The translations under genes and the position numbers were made by a program. The notes beneath the pieces are model-generated. The model saw only the letters and a program-made list of their open reading frames with translations. It was not told the DNA's origin and did not search any database. From Rostrohypoxylon terebratum (Eukaryota > Ascomycota > Sordariomycetes > Xylariales > Hypoxylaceae): 64,000 nt of DNA. The DNA is taken from positions 1-64,000 of the forward strand of contig MU385964.1 of assembly GCA_022497145.1 (NCBI GenBank). Direction: 5' to 3'. Below are positions 36,094-47,495 of this stretch, one piece after another; position 1 is the stretch's first letter, and each line of letters begins with the position of its first letter.

Positions 36094-37966
36094 ATGTTTC
36101 GTCGAGCGATACTTCGAGCTCCTAGAAGCTGTGCGCTTCCGCTCGGTGCCTCGGCCCGTATCGTCTCTTCAACACATTTTTCTTCTACGAGGGAAAAAAT
36201 GGCACTGCCTCCCGTAAATCCGCCCGTATCGACAGCCCTTCCCTCCGACTCCTTTCAGCTTTTACCAGAAACTGAGAAGTCTGGTGCGGCAGAGGATGCC
36301 CTGTACGAACAGCAGATCAAAGATATTGAAGCGTGGTGGGCTTCGCCTAGGTATGAGGGCATTCGGAGGCCATATACTGCTGCGGACGTCGTATCGAAAA
36401 GGGGATCCCAGATGCAGACATATCCAAGCTCGCTCATGGCAAGAAAGCTTTTTAACTTGATCAAGGAAAGGATGGCAAGGGGAGAACCTATTCATACTAG
36501 TACGTCCACGAATCTCACCGCACAACCCCAGGACGAAAACCTTGAGTCGATTATTTATAACATGGTAAATAGTGGGAGCTATCGATCCCGTCCAGATGAC
36601 GCAGCAAGCACCACACCAAGAAGTTCTATATATCTCTGGCTGGGCTTGTTCAGCTGTGTTCACCACTACCAACGAAGTGTCGCCGGATTTTGGCGATTAC
36701 CCTTACAATACTGTTCCTAATCAGGTTCAGCGACTCGCCAAAGCTCAATCGATGCATGACAGAAAGCAATGGGATTTGCGGCGAAAACTGACACCTGAAG
36801 GCAGGAAGACCACACCATACGTAGATTACTTCCGCCCTATCATTGCTGACGGAGATACCGGACACGGAGGCCCAACTGCCGTGTTGAAGCTTGCCAAGCT
36901 ATTCGCCGAGAATGGCGCTGCTGCTGTCCATTTCGAAGATCAGTTGCATGGTGGTAAGAAGTGTGGTCATTTGGCGGGTAAGGTACTGGTGCCAATTGGT
37001 GAACATATCAACCGCCTCAACATCGCGCGCTTTCAGTGGGACGTAATGGGCACAGAGAATCTGGTTATTGCACGCACAGACTCGGAGAGCGGACGGCTTA
37101 TCTCTAGTGCTATTGACATACGGGATCATGAATTCATACTTGGCGTCGCTGAGGAAGGTAGCGCACCTCTCGCGGAAACTTTACAGGAGATGGAAGCTGC
37201 CGGTGCGGTGGGTGCGGAAATTGATGCTTTCGAAGCTGAGTGGGTGAAGAAGACACGATTGGTGACCTTCGATGAGGCTGCTGTCGAACAGATGAAGGCC
37301 CAGGGTGTAACATCGGAAAAGATCAGCTCCTATCTCAAATATGTCAAGGAAAATCCAAACACCGGCATTACGAAACGCCGCGAGCTGGCAAACCAGTACA
37401 CCAGAAAACCTATCGCCTTTAACTGGGACGTCCCGCGTACACGGGAAGGTTATTATCATTATCGAGCGGGTATGGAGGCGGCGACAAAGCGAGCCATAGC
37501 CTTCGCTCCTTACGCAGATCTCCTTTGGGTGGAGACTGGCGACCCCAATGTCGAAGCAGCTACTAAGCTAGGCCGCGCAGTGAGGAAAGTCTTCCCAGGA
37601 AAGGGCCTGGTATACAACCTATCTCCGTCGTTTAACTGGATGGCCCACGGTTTCACCGACGCGACACTCAAGTCGTTTATCTGGGATATCGCTAAGGAAG
37701 GGTTCGTCCTGCAACTAATCTCACTTGCCGGGCTGCACAGTACCGCCACTATCACCAACGAATTGGCTAGAGATTATAGAAAAGATGGCATGTTGGCATA
37801 TGTGAATCTCGTACAACGGCGCGAGAAGGACCTAAATTGCGACGTCCTGACACACCAAAAGTGGAGCGGGGCTAGCTACATGGATGGCATTGTTGGAGCA
37901 GTTCAAAGCGGAAGTAGCGGAAGCAAAAGCATGGGGGAAGGGAATACCGAAGGGCAGTTTGACTAA
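36094..37966 (+). CDS. 2-Methylisocitrate lyase, mitochondrial (isocitrate lyase family)
   Basis: The model has two exons, 36094-36499 and 36573-37966, giving 599 aa; the junction rebuilds Met in HTMGAIDPVQM. The first about 35 residues (MFRRAILRAPRS...ARIVSSTHFSS) form a mitochondrial presequence, which argues for 2-methylisocitrate lyase over glyoxysomal isocitrate lyase. The active-site KKCGHLAGK has its Cys at 266, preceded by VHFEDQLHGG. ADGDTGHGG, WVETGDPN and NLSPSFNW are intact. The enzyme splits 2-methylisocitrate into pyruvate and succinate, the last step of the methylcitrate cycle. It is divergent from methylcitrate synthase. Dual activity on isocitrate cannot be excluded from sequence. 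Confidence 0.92.
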
Positions 37967-38255
37967 TCCTTCAAAACGCAACATCTACGATTTTCGATTG
38001 TGTTGACCTGAAGATGGTCAGTATTGCAGAAACGGAGTTCAGAAACCTACGCGTTTCCCCTCTTTCTCCGGGATCAAAGCTTCCATGTACATAGGTAGTT
38101 GATGTTGAATTAATTCGACTACAAGATATTTAGACCCTCAAACATCGCGTTTCACCGGCATCTAATGCGATGTACTACTTCGAGGACCTTCATTCACAGA
38201 TGTATATCTTGTTATTTTAAGTTGCCTATTCTACGAACAGCGAGTCCATCACCAC

Positions 38256-39327
38256 TCATAGCTCATTCTTCAAGGCATTGTTCGTGGGCGCGACCAAAGG
38301 TGGTCCCTCGGCCGTAACATACGCCTTAGTCATTCCGCCGTCTACTACCATCTCATGGCCGTTGACAAAACTAGCTTCGTCAGAAGCCAGGAAGACGACG
38401 GCCTGAGCCTGTTCTACGGCTTCGCCGAAACGACCGGATGGAAAATGGATCTCGCGTCGCATACGCTTAGCCACGTCATCACCGAGCCAGTCTTGCAATA
38501 GAGGCGTGTTAAGAGGTGCCGGGCACAAGCTGTTGAAGCGGAAGCCTTCGCGAGCGTGAACGATAGCTAATTCGCGGGTCAGGGCCAAGACGGCGCCCTT
38601 CGATGCGGTGTATGCTAACTGCGGGGTAGCCGAGCCGACGAGGGCCACGACGGATGCGGTGTTGATGATGCTGCCCTTGGTCTTCTTGTTGCGTCGCAGG
38701 GAGAGCACCGCATGCTTACACCCGTACCACACTCCCTTGACGTTAATCGACATGGTCAAGTCCCATATCTCTTCCGGCGTACCGACTGCGTCGTCGTCCC
38801 GTGCGTGCATGATACCCGCATTGTTGAAGATTACGTCAAGTCCTCCCCACGAATCTATCGAATCGATCGTCGCCTTAACTTGGTCTTCTTTGGAAACATC
38901 GCAGACCTGGAGGAGAAGGAGAGGACGGCCGCGTTAGCTTACTAAACCTAGACCATTACCGAATAAAATATTGCCATACATCGAGGGACACCAAAGATGA
39001 GGGGCATCGACCAGAAATAACTTGCCTTCGTCTCTACTCGACCGGCCTTTGGCACCAGCTGCAGAACTTTGGCTTTGGCTTTCTCAAGAGCCGGCTCCAA
39101 GATGTCAACCAGCAAAACGTTGGCGCCTTCTTTAGCAAATAAGATAGATGTCTCGAGGCCAATCCCACTACAGAGAGATATATCGTATCAGTAACTTATC
39201 CTTCACACCCTAGATCGTCTTCATCCCGACATGATACTCGCAGGCGTGATATAAAGAATACGTACCCGGCACCTCCGGTGACGATGGCATTCTTGCCGGC
39301 AAGACGACCCTTGCTTTCGGTAGCCAT
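38256..39327 (-). CDS. Classical SDR oxidoreductase (NAD(P)-dependent)
   Basis: The model has three exons on the minus strand, 39327-39266, 39167-39026 and 38906-38256, giving 284 aa. The cofactor motif TGGAGGIG is rebuilt across intron 1. NNAG is followed by the catalytic set S (NTASVVALVGS) and YTASK. It ends with the usual VNGHEMVVDGG. Intron 2 (39025-38907) has a GC donor (AG|GCAAGT) and a normal CAG acceptor, and is the only choice that keeps ETKVCDVSKEDQ in frame. Substrate is unknown; the closest layout is cyclopentanol dehydrogenase/3-oxoacyl reductase-like. It lies downstream of 2-methylisocitrate lyase, convergent; no pathway link is evident. Confidence 0.9.
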
Positions 39328-42300
39328 TGCTATTGTATGTACCTAACTAATAAGGTAGATAGGGAGGTTTCGGCATAAAAATATATTAGGCTTTGTCTAT
39401 GAGTAGGTATATAGAAAAGACACTGTGTATGGAAAAGATTGTTGAACGAGAAAAGAAAGGAGGTCTAATACTAGATACACACATTTAGATAGCATTACCT
39501 AAACATTGGCCCACCAACTAGCCCACTAAGTATGTACCTAGCCTGTATGCTTTCTACAGGAAATTTTGGAGGGGTACTCCCGTGTCAAGCCCCTCTACTT
39601 CCGACAACGGCGTCATCAATGGTACTAATGATAAGAATTCCACATTGTCTGGAGGCAGGATACCTAGTACGTAGTGGATTCATGGATTCCTTATCACGAA
39701 CCCGGTATAAATCCGCATCCACAACTATCCACAGTGCATATATGATTGTTCACGGGTACCTAGGACCTACTAGGTGTAACTTCAATGCTTACTTAGGTAG
39801 TATTGGATATACTTCAATGGATATCTATAGGGGCCTACCTAGGTAGCAATTAACTGCCTTGGTAGGTACCTATATACGTACCTGGAATACAGGTACTATA
39901 TAGGTACTCATTCCCATAACTCCCTATGTGCACCTAACCATGTATGTGTTTACCTGGTACACTTAAGCTACTCAATAATTAATCTGATGTTTCATGACAC
40001 CATCGACAGTGCCAGGCGGTTCCAATGTTCTTTTGAATACCTATAACGTTGGTTCGTGAATCCTTTCACATACTGTACTAGTTAAAGTCTAATTTGACGT
40101 ACCTAGGCATTTGAATTAATGGAGGCGTAATGCAGACGCTGCTGGCTCAATATTATGGATGTGAATTCGCAAGACCAACTGAGAGAAATGAATTTCCTAG
40201 TCAATGCCAAGAAATCCAACCCACTGTCGCAAATATAGGCTCTGTGATGATGATATGACCTTCGATAACTGGACAACACCACTTAGCATGTTTCCCGTTG
40301 GTAAATGTAAGAGACCCGTCTAGTATTTACGTGCCTTGATGCCCTCGTTTAGCCTGCACAGACATGGGGAAAAGCCCAGAGTTCAAATACATCTGCAGGA
40401 TAAGGGAAACCAGGTCCCATATCACAGGGGGGGGGGCGGAAATTCCAAACTTCACTTGACTGTTTTGGGCACAGCCAGCGTACCTGCAAGCCATTGATGA
40501 CGTCCATCTTGACGTAGGACATAGGCAGTAACGCTTATTAACTAGTCGATCATATCGTGAAAAGGCGGTGTTTGTTTCGTGGGTCACAACCTCATTAGCC
40601 AAGTTTCACAGATGCACTTAAGAAGGCAAGAGTAGGTACTAGGTAGATAGGGCGTACTTGACGCGTACGCCACACCGATTAATTCCTGCTTTATAGGGAG
40701 TCATTGGCAGAACTTATCGACAATTGATTCGCGCGGGTCTCCCGCAACGTGTTTGATACGTCTGCTTCCTAGCGGTGAGTCGATGACTGCGTGTGACATA
40801 GGTCCGTTGCGTCAGGTCAAATATGAATGCCTAGTTAACTTGAGTCATATGCCGAGAATAGGACGAACCATACAGTCGGGTATGGGTATTCGCAAGATGA
40901 TAGGCGATCCAAACGACGAGAGGTCGCGATAGATACCAGTCAGCATCGGTTGAACTGCAAACTGGCATTTCGGAAATAGGCGGTGTTTAAGTACCTAGTA
41001 ATTTAACGAGAACCATAGGTGTCGTGCCGTGGAAGCTGCTCACGTAGTACGGAGTCCGGCTCCGCGAGTCTTTCAGAGCCTCATTCCCAGCAGTATTGAT
41101 AAGCACACTATAATGGATAGTCCAGGCAGTAGGCAGAATACGGAGTACCTCACATGACACGTTTATCACCTGGGAGTTGGCGTGCTAGGTGTTGGTGCCG
41201 TTGGTGCTGTTGGTATTAGGTAGACAATCTGGCGGCTTGTCCATCAACGTCAGAAAGCTCCAGCGTTTTCAACCTTTTGTCAGATGCTTAGGTAGGTAGC
41301 TCGGAAATGGCCACAATAGCCACGATGTCGTTTCGGCATCGTTTTGACTACTCCTAGAGAAAGATTGATAGTTGTGGAAGGGCGGATGCAGGTTTGAATA
41401 GCTACAGGTATGCACTAAAGTCGTTGTCACGCGCCGTCAGACAAGCAAGGCCTTCACCGAGTTTAGTGTAAGACCCGGAAACGGGGTAGAGGGAAGTATA
41501 AATAACGCAATATATATGTTCTCATTGGACTGAGTGTAGAAATTCATGACGACAGATTGAAGAGATTGGCGGGTTTGTGAGGAGGAGTCTTACTCATCAT
41601 GCAGCCTTAGAGCCCGAATAGCCTTAAGAGCCCTAGGAGAAATGGTGTATTGGATGAGGATGAGCCTCACATAAGGCGGGCAGCAGCATATTTATTGTGG
41701 TAGGTTGTATCCATAGATGCGTAGATGTGCGACTATATGTACGTGAGACATCGACGGGTCGAACGGATTGAGCGGGTAGAGCGGGCAGAGCGGGTTGATG
41801 GGTTTGGATTTCGACGTATTGCGTGAGAAAAAAGCTGCAGGTTGCCGCAAATGATATATAGATGTGCAGTTATGATAAGTCACTTGATTTTGTAGTACCT
41901 AATTCCGCGATTCGGGGACGAGGGTTGAAGTGGAAGAGGAAGATCCGATGCGATCCATGATCGGATCCATAGATGGATAGCTACATAGATGTACGTAGTA
42001 CTACGACGTAAGCGCAATACTACTGCATACCTAGTACATGTACATACCTCATAGGCACATAGGTAGGTATGGTAGTACTCAGGACTTCAGGTAGATAAGG
42101 TAGATAGATACCTAGTACTTATACCTGTATTACCTACATACCTAGGTACCTACTAGGTAGTGCTAGCACTACTATACTAGGTAGTAGTACATGGATGTAG
42201 ATCTGCGGATCCGTACTTAGGAAATCACCTGGCAATTTCTATTAGCAGGGTTTATACCAGTGGCAGGCAGGTTGTACAATACCTACCTATTTTGCCATCA

Positions 42301-43045
42301 AAGCCCTAGCTAGTAGCTAGAAGCTACTCTGTAAAGGGTACTACATCTATGGATGGCTTAAGCTTCGAGCTTGTGGTTTAAGGAGCTTATCTTTACCAAT
42401 CATTTGCTAGAATTTCCAAATGTTGTAACTTTAGGTAGGTAGTTACAGGTAGGTACCTAGATCTCCAGGGCTGCATTTCGGATTTCCTGTATTTTCTTGT
42501 TTCATTTTCTTGGTTTCGTAACACGAACGTGCATCTGGTGGTGGTATCTTCTATTTCCATAATCCGCCTTCCTTCAGCCTTATCGTTTACCCCCCTCCCC
42601 TCCACCGACCAACCCCTTCCTTCAACAATTATATAAAAAAAATTCCGAAATCTGTACATATAGGTACTGCATGTCCTATATGTATATTTGATATTCCGTA
42701 TCTCGTATCTCATATCTCATATCTCACATATACCACATTGGTAGTATATGTCGCATACCCGCTTTACCTAAGCCTTAAGGTCTCTTGATCGAGGATCTAT
42801 TATAAAGGCTTCTCGTGGTGCCTAGACTTTTTGAACATCAATTGGCGATTTTTGTATGGTCATAAAAGTTCGTCTTGCTTCGTGGATTATGCCTTATACC
42901 TACTTAGGTACCTACCGAGTCTTTAAACCTAGTGCCTAATACCAATATTTTTTCTTGTCAACTTCATAACTCGACATACATTACTAGCCAGTCAACTATA
43001 CGATCCACCTACCTATATTTCTCCCTCACTCTTACTCGATTCGAC
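39328..43045. other. Long gene-poor intergenic region
   Basis: In 3.7 kb no gene is supported; minus frames at 40327-40602, 41692-41883 and 42393-42713 have no motif. CCTAGG/GGTACC clusters are at 39755-39915 and 41995-42190, with smaller ones at 41290 and 42435-42460. A TATCTCA-like tandem lies at about 42700-42726. The last 150 bp before the GS-like gene is pyrimidine-rich leader-like DNA. Confidence 0.55.
41995..42190. repeat. Cluster of CCTAGG / GGTACC palindromic words
   Basis: About 200 bp are made largely of interlocking GTACGTAGTA, ACCTAGTAC, AGGTAGGTA, CCTAGGTACC and CTAGGTAG words on both strands. Confidence 0.75.
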
Positions 43046-44604
43046 ATGGCCCTAACACAGCCTATCACAATCGAGGCCTTGCCTGACCTCCTCAAGAATG
43101 ATACCAAGGTTAAGCTGTCTGGAGTTGACGTCGATGGCATGTTGCGAGGCAAGATCGTATCCAAGAAAAAGTTCCTATCAATAGCCAAGGAAGGATTCGG
43201 CTTTTGCAGCGTCATTTTTGGTTGGGACATGCACGACAGGACTTACGATGAGGAACTCAAAATTAGTAACAAGCAGAACGGCTATCGCGACTTGATTGCC
43301 GTACCTGACTTAAACAGTTTCCGACGTATCCCTTGGGAAGATAATGTTCCCTTCTTTTTGGTTAGCTTCTTCGACGATGACTCGAAACCGATTTGCGCCG
43401 ATCCTCGTGGCCTGCTTCAAAGCACGGTCGAGAAGCTGCGAAAGGAGGGGTACGATGCTATGGCGGGAGGTTCGTTCTATTCTTGCTTGACCCCAAGCTT
43501 CGTTATTGTAGTTTGGGCATAGCATTTGCGCGTGTTGACAATATTGGCGATACTAACATTTTTTGTAAAGCTGAGATCGAATTCTTCCAATTCAAAGTGC
43601 CGTCTTCGCCCTCTTCCACCACAGATTCTTCTGCCCCATCTGTCACAGCGTATCTGAACGACAACCCGCCACATTCGCTGCCGCCCTTAACCGAGGGAAT
43701 GTTCGGATACAGCGTCACGCGACCAACTCTCAACAAGTCGTATTATTATGACGTATATAATTCTTGTGCAAAATTTAAGTGTGACCTGGAGGGATGGCAC
43801 ACCGAAAGTGGACCTGGAGTTTACGAAGCAGCCTTGGAGTTTGGCCAGATATCTGAGATGGCAGACCGAGCATCTCTTTTCAAGTACGTCGTCAAGTCGG
43901 TCGCCAGTAGCTATGGGATCACTCCTTGCTTTATGGCAAAACCGAGGCATGGTCTGCCGGGGAATAGCGGCCACACCCACGTGTCTGTCGTGGATAAGAA
44001 TGGCAAAAATCTATTTTTCCGTGAGCAGAAGGACGAGAACGCCGAGTACCCAGATATCGCCAACTTGAGCGATCTCGGAAGACATTTTCTCGCAGGTATC
44101 TTGGATGGTCTGCCTGACGTAATGCCTATGCTTGCGCCTACGATAAATAGTTATAAGCGGTTGGTCGAGAACTTCTGGGCCCCCGTAACCGTCTCTTGGG
44201 GCCTAGAACACCGCGCCGCATCCGTCCGGCTAATCGCGCCACCAACCTCCAAGCCTGGCGCGACCCGTTTTGAGGTTCGTGTACCAGGCGCAGATGCCAA
44301 TCCTTACTTCGTCATGTCGGCCATCTTAGCTTTAGGCTGGCGCGGCGTAGAGAAAAAGCTAAAGATTTCAATCCCTCCCCTCGGGAAGGGTCAAGACGTA
44401 GGTGGCACTGCCGACCAAGGGGCTCGTCTGGCGAGAAATCTCAGGGAAGCTACCGACAGGTTTATGAGGAAAGATAGTATCGCTCGTGAGGTTTTTGGGA
44501 ATGACTTCGTTGATCACTTCGGCGGCACTCGAGAGAATGAGATCCGATTATGGGATGAGGCCGTCACGGACTGGGAATTGAAACGGTACATCGAGACGGT
44601 TTGA
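43046..44604 (+). CDS. Type-I glutamine synthetase-like enzyme (gamma-glutamyl ligase family)
   Basis: The model has two exons, 43046-43469 and 43571-44604, giving 485 aa; the junction rebuilds AMAGAEIEFF. The GS-I core is present: GAEIEFFQF, SGPGVYEAALE, KPRHGLPGNSGHTHVSV (ATP/Glu-binding block), WGLEHRAASVRL, and RFEVRVPGADANPYF. The N-terminal beta-grasp region (VKLSGVDVDGMLRGK) resembles gamma-glutamylputrescine synthetase-type and FluG C-terminal-type proteins, not the eukaryotic GS-II that makes cellular glutamine. A gamma-glutamylation of an amine or another amino substrate is therefore more likely than bulk ammonia assimilation. The donor GTTCGT is weak, but the frame leaves little choice. 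There is no targeting signal. Confidence 0.88.
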
Positions 44605-45445
44605 ATAACCCACGACAATTAACGCTTGTTGGTGATCTCTTTTGGACTGGGTGTATGATATCCTGTATAACAGCCCAAGACGAATTTAGTATTCCTAGTT
44701 CTCGATAGACTTAAGAAACGAAAAAGAAAAAAAAATTGAGTGCAAAGCTTACTATATTTCGAAGAATCCGCATATAAATAGGTGACATTGACATTGAGAG
44801 CTTGAACCAACAGTCTGAAGTCTCGTGACTACCTAATACCTAGTAGATTATGTGAGATTCTGATGCCTGCCTCTTCCGGTATTCCCCTTCAAGGTACGTA
44901 CGCGCCAAACGGGATAAACGGGATAAACGGGATAAACGGGATAAGTTGTTGTCTACGTTATCAAGTACCGGTAGGTACCTAAGTCTTAGGTTTAATTGAT
45001 TGTCGACAATTTCTATTCGACTAGCGATGACCGAATGCTTGCCGGATTAATCACCTGCCTACAACATAATGTAAGAATCGATCACTACTGTTGAAATTGG
45101 TGATTGTATTGTACCAGAGAGGTAGCCCAGGTACCTACCTAGTAGATAGGTAGTTAGGTACTAGGTAGGTAGGTGTACACCTATGTATGATCTCTAGGTG
45201 ATGTTGACCAAGATAGCGGCGTATTCTTCCCTTACGACTCTAGATTTATTGTCTACAACCCCGCTTGATACAGTGACACGAACAGGTAACACACACGTGT
45301 GGCTTTATATCTCTCGGCTCGGCTAGTGATTGCGTGACTTCTTTCTTACTGACAATAATATCTGCCGTGGTCGAATCTGGGAATAATGCTGGACTTATAG
45401 ACAGTTATCCATCCCCCCAAAATTGCTAGGAGGTACCTATTCAAT
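44605..45445. other. Intergenic with a 9-bp minisatellite
   Basis: No gene is seen. Four head-to-tail copies of AAACGGGAT lie at 44907-44942. CCTAGG/GGTACC clusters lie at about 44970-44990 and 45125-45185. Confidence 0.6.
44907..44942. repeat. 9-bp minisatellite, AAACGGGAT x4
   Basis: There are four exact tandem units, followed by a degenerate AAG end. Non-coding. Confidence 0.9.
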
Positions 45446-46856
45446 ATGGACTCGAGATTAACAATCATGCCTCCTCTTTCACGACGAGGTCACGGCCCAG
45501 GACTACTCCTTCTCGTCGATGAGAAACTTGATCTTGGGAGGAACAAGAAGACCTTAGACCCGCCACCCTTGATTAAATGGGCAGAGGAGGGCTTCGCTGT
45601 TGTCCAATTGAGAGCCACGACGTCTGAAGGGGACCTCATACGCGGTGGGCTCTGCTCGGCACTTTCTGAGCTATCGAGATTGTCGTCTTGTGACCAAACC
45701 AAGAGAATTGGAATTATCAGTGAGCGAGAGGATACATTCTAGGCGTATGTCAAGTTATAATGACTAAGCTGACAAACCGGTATAATAACGAAAAGTTTAC
45801 CTGCCTGTTGTAGAACCAACCGTACTAGAAATGATCGGGGCATTTCCAGCAATATGTGCCGTGGTCTGGTACGGCGCGCCCACGGCGAATAACGTTCATA
45901 GCGAGCTGCCGCTGTTGGTGCACGTAGTTGGAGCTACCAAGGCCGAAGGAAATACGGCAGGAGACGGTGGAAATGTGAAGAGCCACTACTATGCTCATAC
46001 GAGATCTTTCTTCGCCATCCCAGCTCATGAAGATTATAAAGATTCCTCGTCCTCTGTATCCCATACGAGAACGCTCTCTTTCTTGAAGCCTCTCGTGGGA
46101 GGACCTTGCTTTGATCTCGAGAAAATTTGGGATGAGCACACATACTGGGAATTTGAAGCGCGGTCGGTCGAGGAGACGATGGCGACTATGGTCGAGGAGC
46201 CTTACGTGAATCACATCCCGACGCTAACTGGAGGCGTTGGACGACAGGCCTTGACCAATTTTTACAGAGATCACTTTATCTTCAGCAACCCTCCCGACAC
46301 GGAGCTTGAACTTGTGAGTCGGACCGTGGGCATAGATCGCGTAGTGGACGAGTTCCTCTTCAAGGCTACCCATGACCGTATGATCGATTGGCTGTACGTA
46401 CGCTCTTTGACACGAAGCTCTTGAGGACGTTAGGGAATAACTAAATACTTACCCGGTACTGATGTGTCTAGTGCTCCTGGTATTCCGGCAACCGGGCAGC
46501 CAATTAGCATCCCCTTTACGAGCGTGGTGAACATCCGTGGCGATCGTCTTTACCACGAACATATAAGTTGGGATCAAGCAACGTTACTGAAGCAGTTGGG
46601 TCTGCTTCCTGACTACCTACCGTTCCCATATCCGATCAAAGAAGAAGCTGCCGCAAACAATACGAACTTGGAATATCGTCTTCCCGTTGCCGGAGCCGAA
46701 AGCGCTCTTAAGCTTTTCAATCAGAGCTCTATGGACTCGAATGCGATGCTCCAGTATCGTTACAGAGAAGCTTCTCGTCCAAAGATAATACCTCATTCAG
46801 CAAATCGGAAAGCTGAGACCGGACATTCTGGACATGCTGCAGCGTTGCAAGGTTGA
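45446..46856 (+). CDS. Dienelactone hydrolase-like / NTF2-like (SnoaL) fusion protein
   Basis: The model has three exons, 45446-45719, 45814-46393 and 46472-46856, giving 412 aa; junctions rebuild IISKPTVLEM and DWLAPGIPATG. The N-terminal half follows the fungal carboxymethylenebutenolidase (alpha/beta-hydrolase) layout, with WAEEGFAVVQLR and AICAVVWYG. The C-terminal half is an NTF2/SnoaL-like domain, with HIPTLTGGVGRQALTNFYRDHF, VVDEFLFKATHDRMIDWL and NIRGDRLYHEHISWDQA. The usual GxCxGG nucleophile elbow of dienelactone hydrolase is not visible where expected (after RIGIIS). The first domain may therefore be non-catalytic or use another residue. A second in-frame ATG at 45467 is an alternative start. 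Function is unknown. Confidence 0.85.
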
Positions 46857-47495
46857 AAACAAAATTGCATAGGTACCTACTGAGGTCCTACCAGACTAAG
46901 CCCCGCATTGTTGACCCAATCTGTATTGTACCTAGTAGGACCTACACTAGTGGAGTTCCCCCTGGTTATAGCTACTACTATAGTAGTATTATGTATTGTA
47001 CAATACATTACGTATTCGGGTGGTTAATAATACCTATGGTTGATTGATGATTGAGTCCTACTAGGTACTACCTAGTAGGTAATAGCAAGCAATTATTATT
47101 ATTAGTGGACGTCGTAGAGGGAACCTTGACCCTCTAAGATCGATGGATATTTTAGTCATTGCACAGGGGCTACTACAGTACGTACTACTATGTACAATAC
47201 AATACACCAGCTCTCGTAGCATGCCTTAAAAATATCCACCCAACTGGTGCTCGGAGCTCATTGTTGAACGCCAAGCTGATCTCCAGGTTTCAAGTAATAA
47301 CAACTCCAATATCGGGGGCGACGTTGACCGAGTTTCGATGCTCTATTATGAACTTTGTTATAAAAGTGATACGAGGGAAAGGAATTGATAAACCTGCCGT
47401 ATATTCAACTCTTGATTTAATCATCATACTCGAACGTTGAACCAATAGCCTGTCGAATCACTACACGAAACAAGGCCCAAGGGCCTCTGAAAACG
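46857..47495. other. Intergenic, GH3 promoter
   Basis: No gene is seen. CCTAGTAGG and GGTACCTA words and several TATTGTAC/GTACAATA words lie at 46865-47215. The frame at 47159-47440 has no motif. Confidence 0.5.

Noticed and set aside
36500..36720. Continuation of the 2-methylisocitrate lyase first frame to 36720
   Set aside because: This is intron read-through; splicing at 36500/36573 restores the conserved MGAIDPVQM block.
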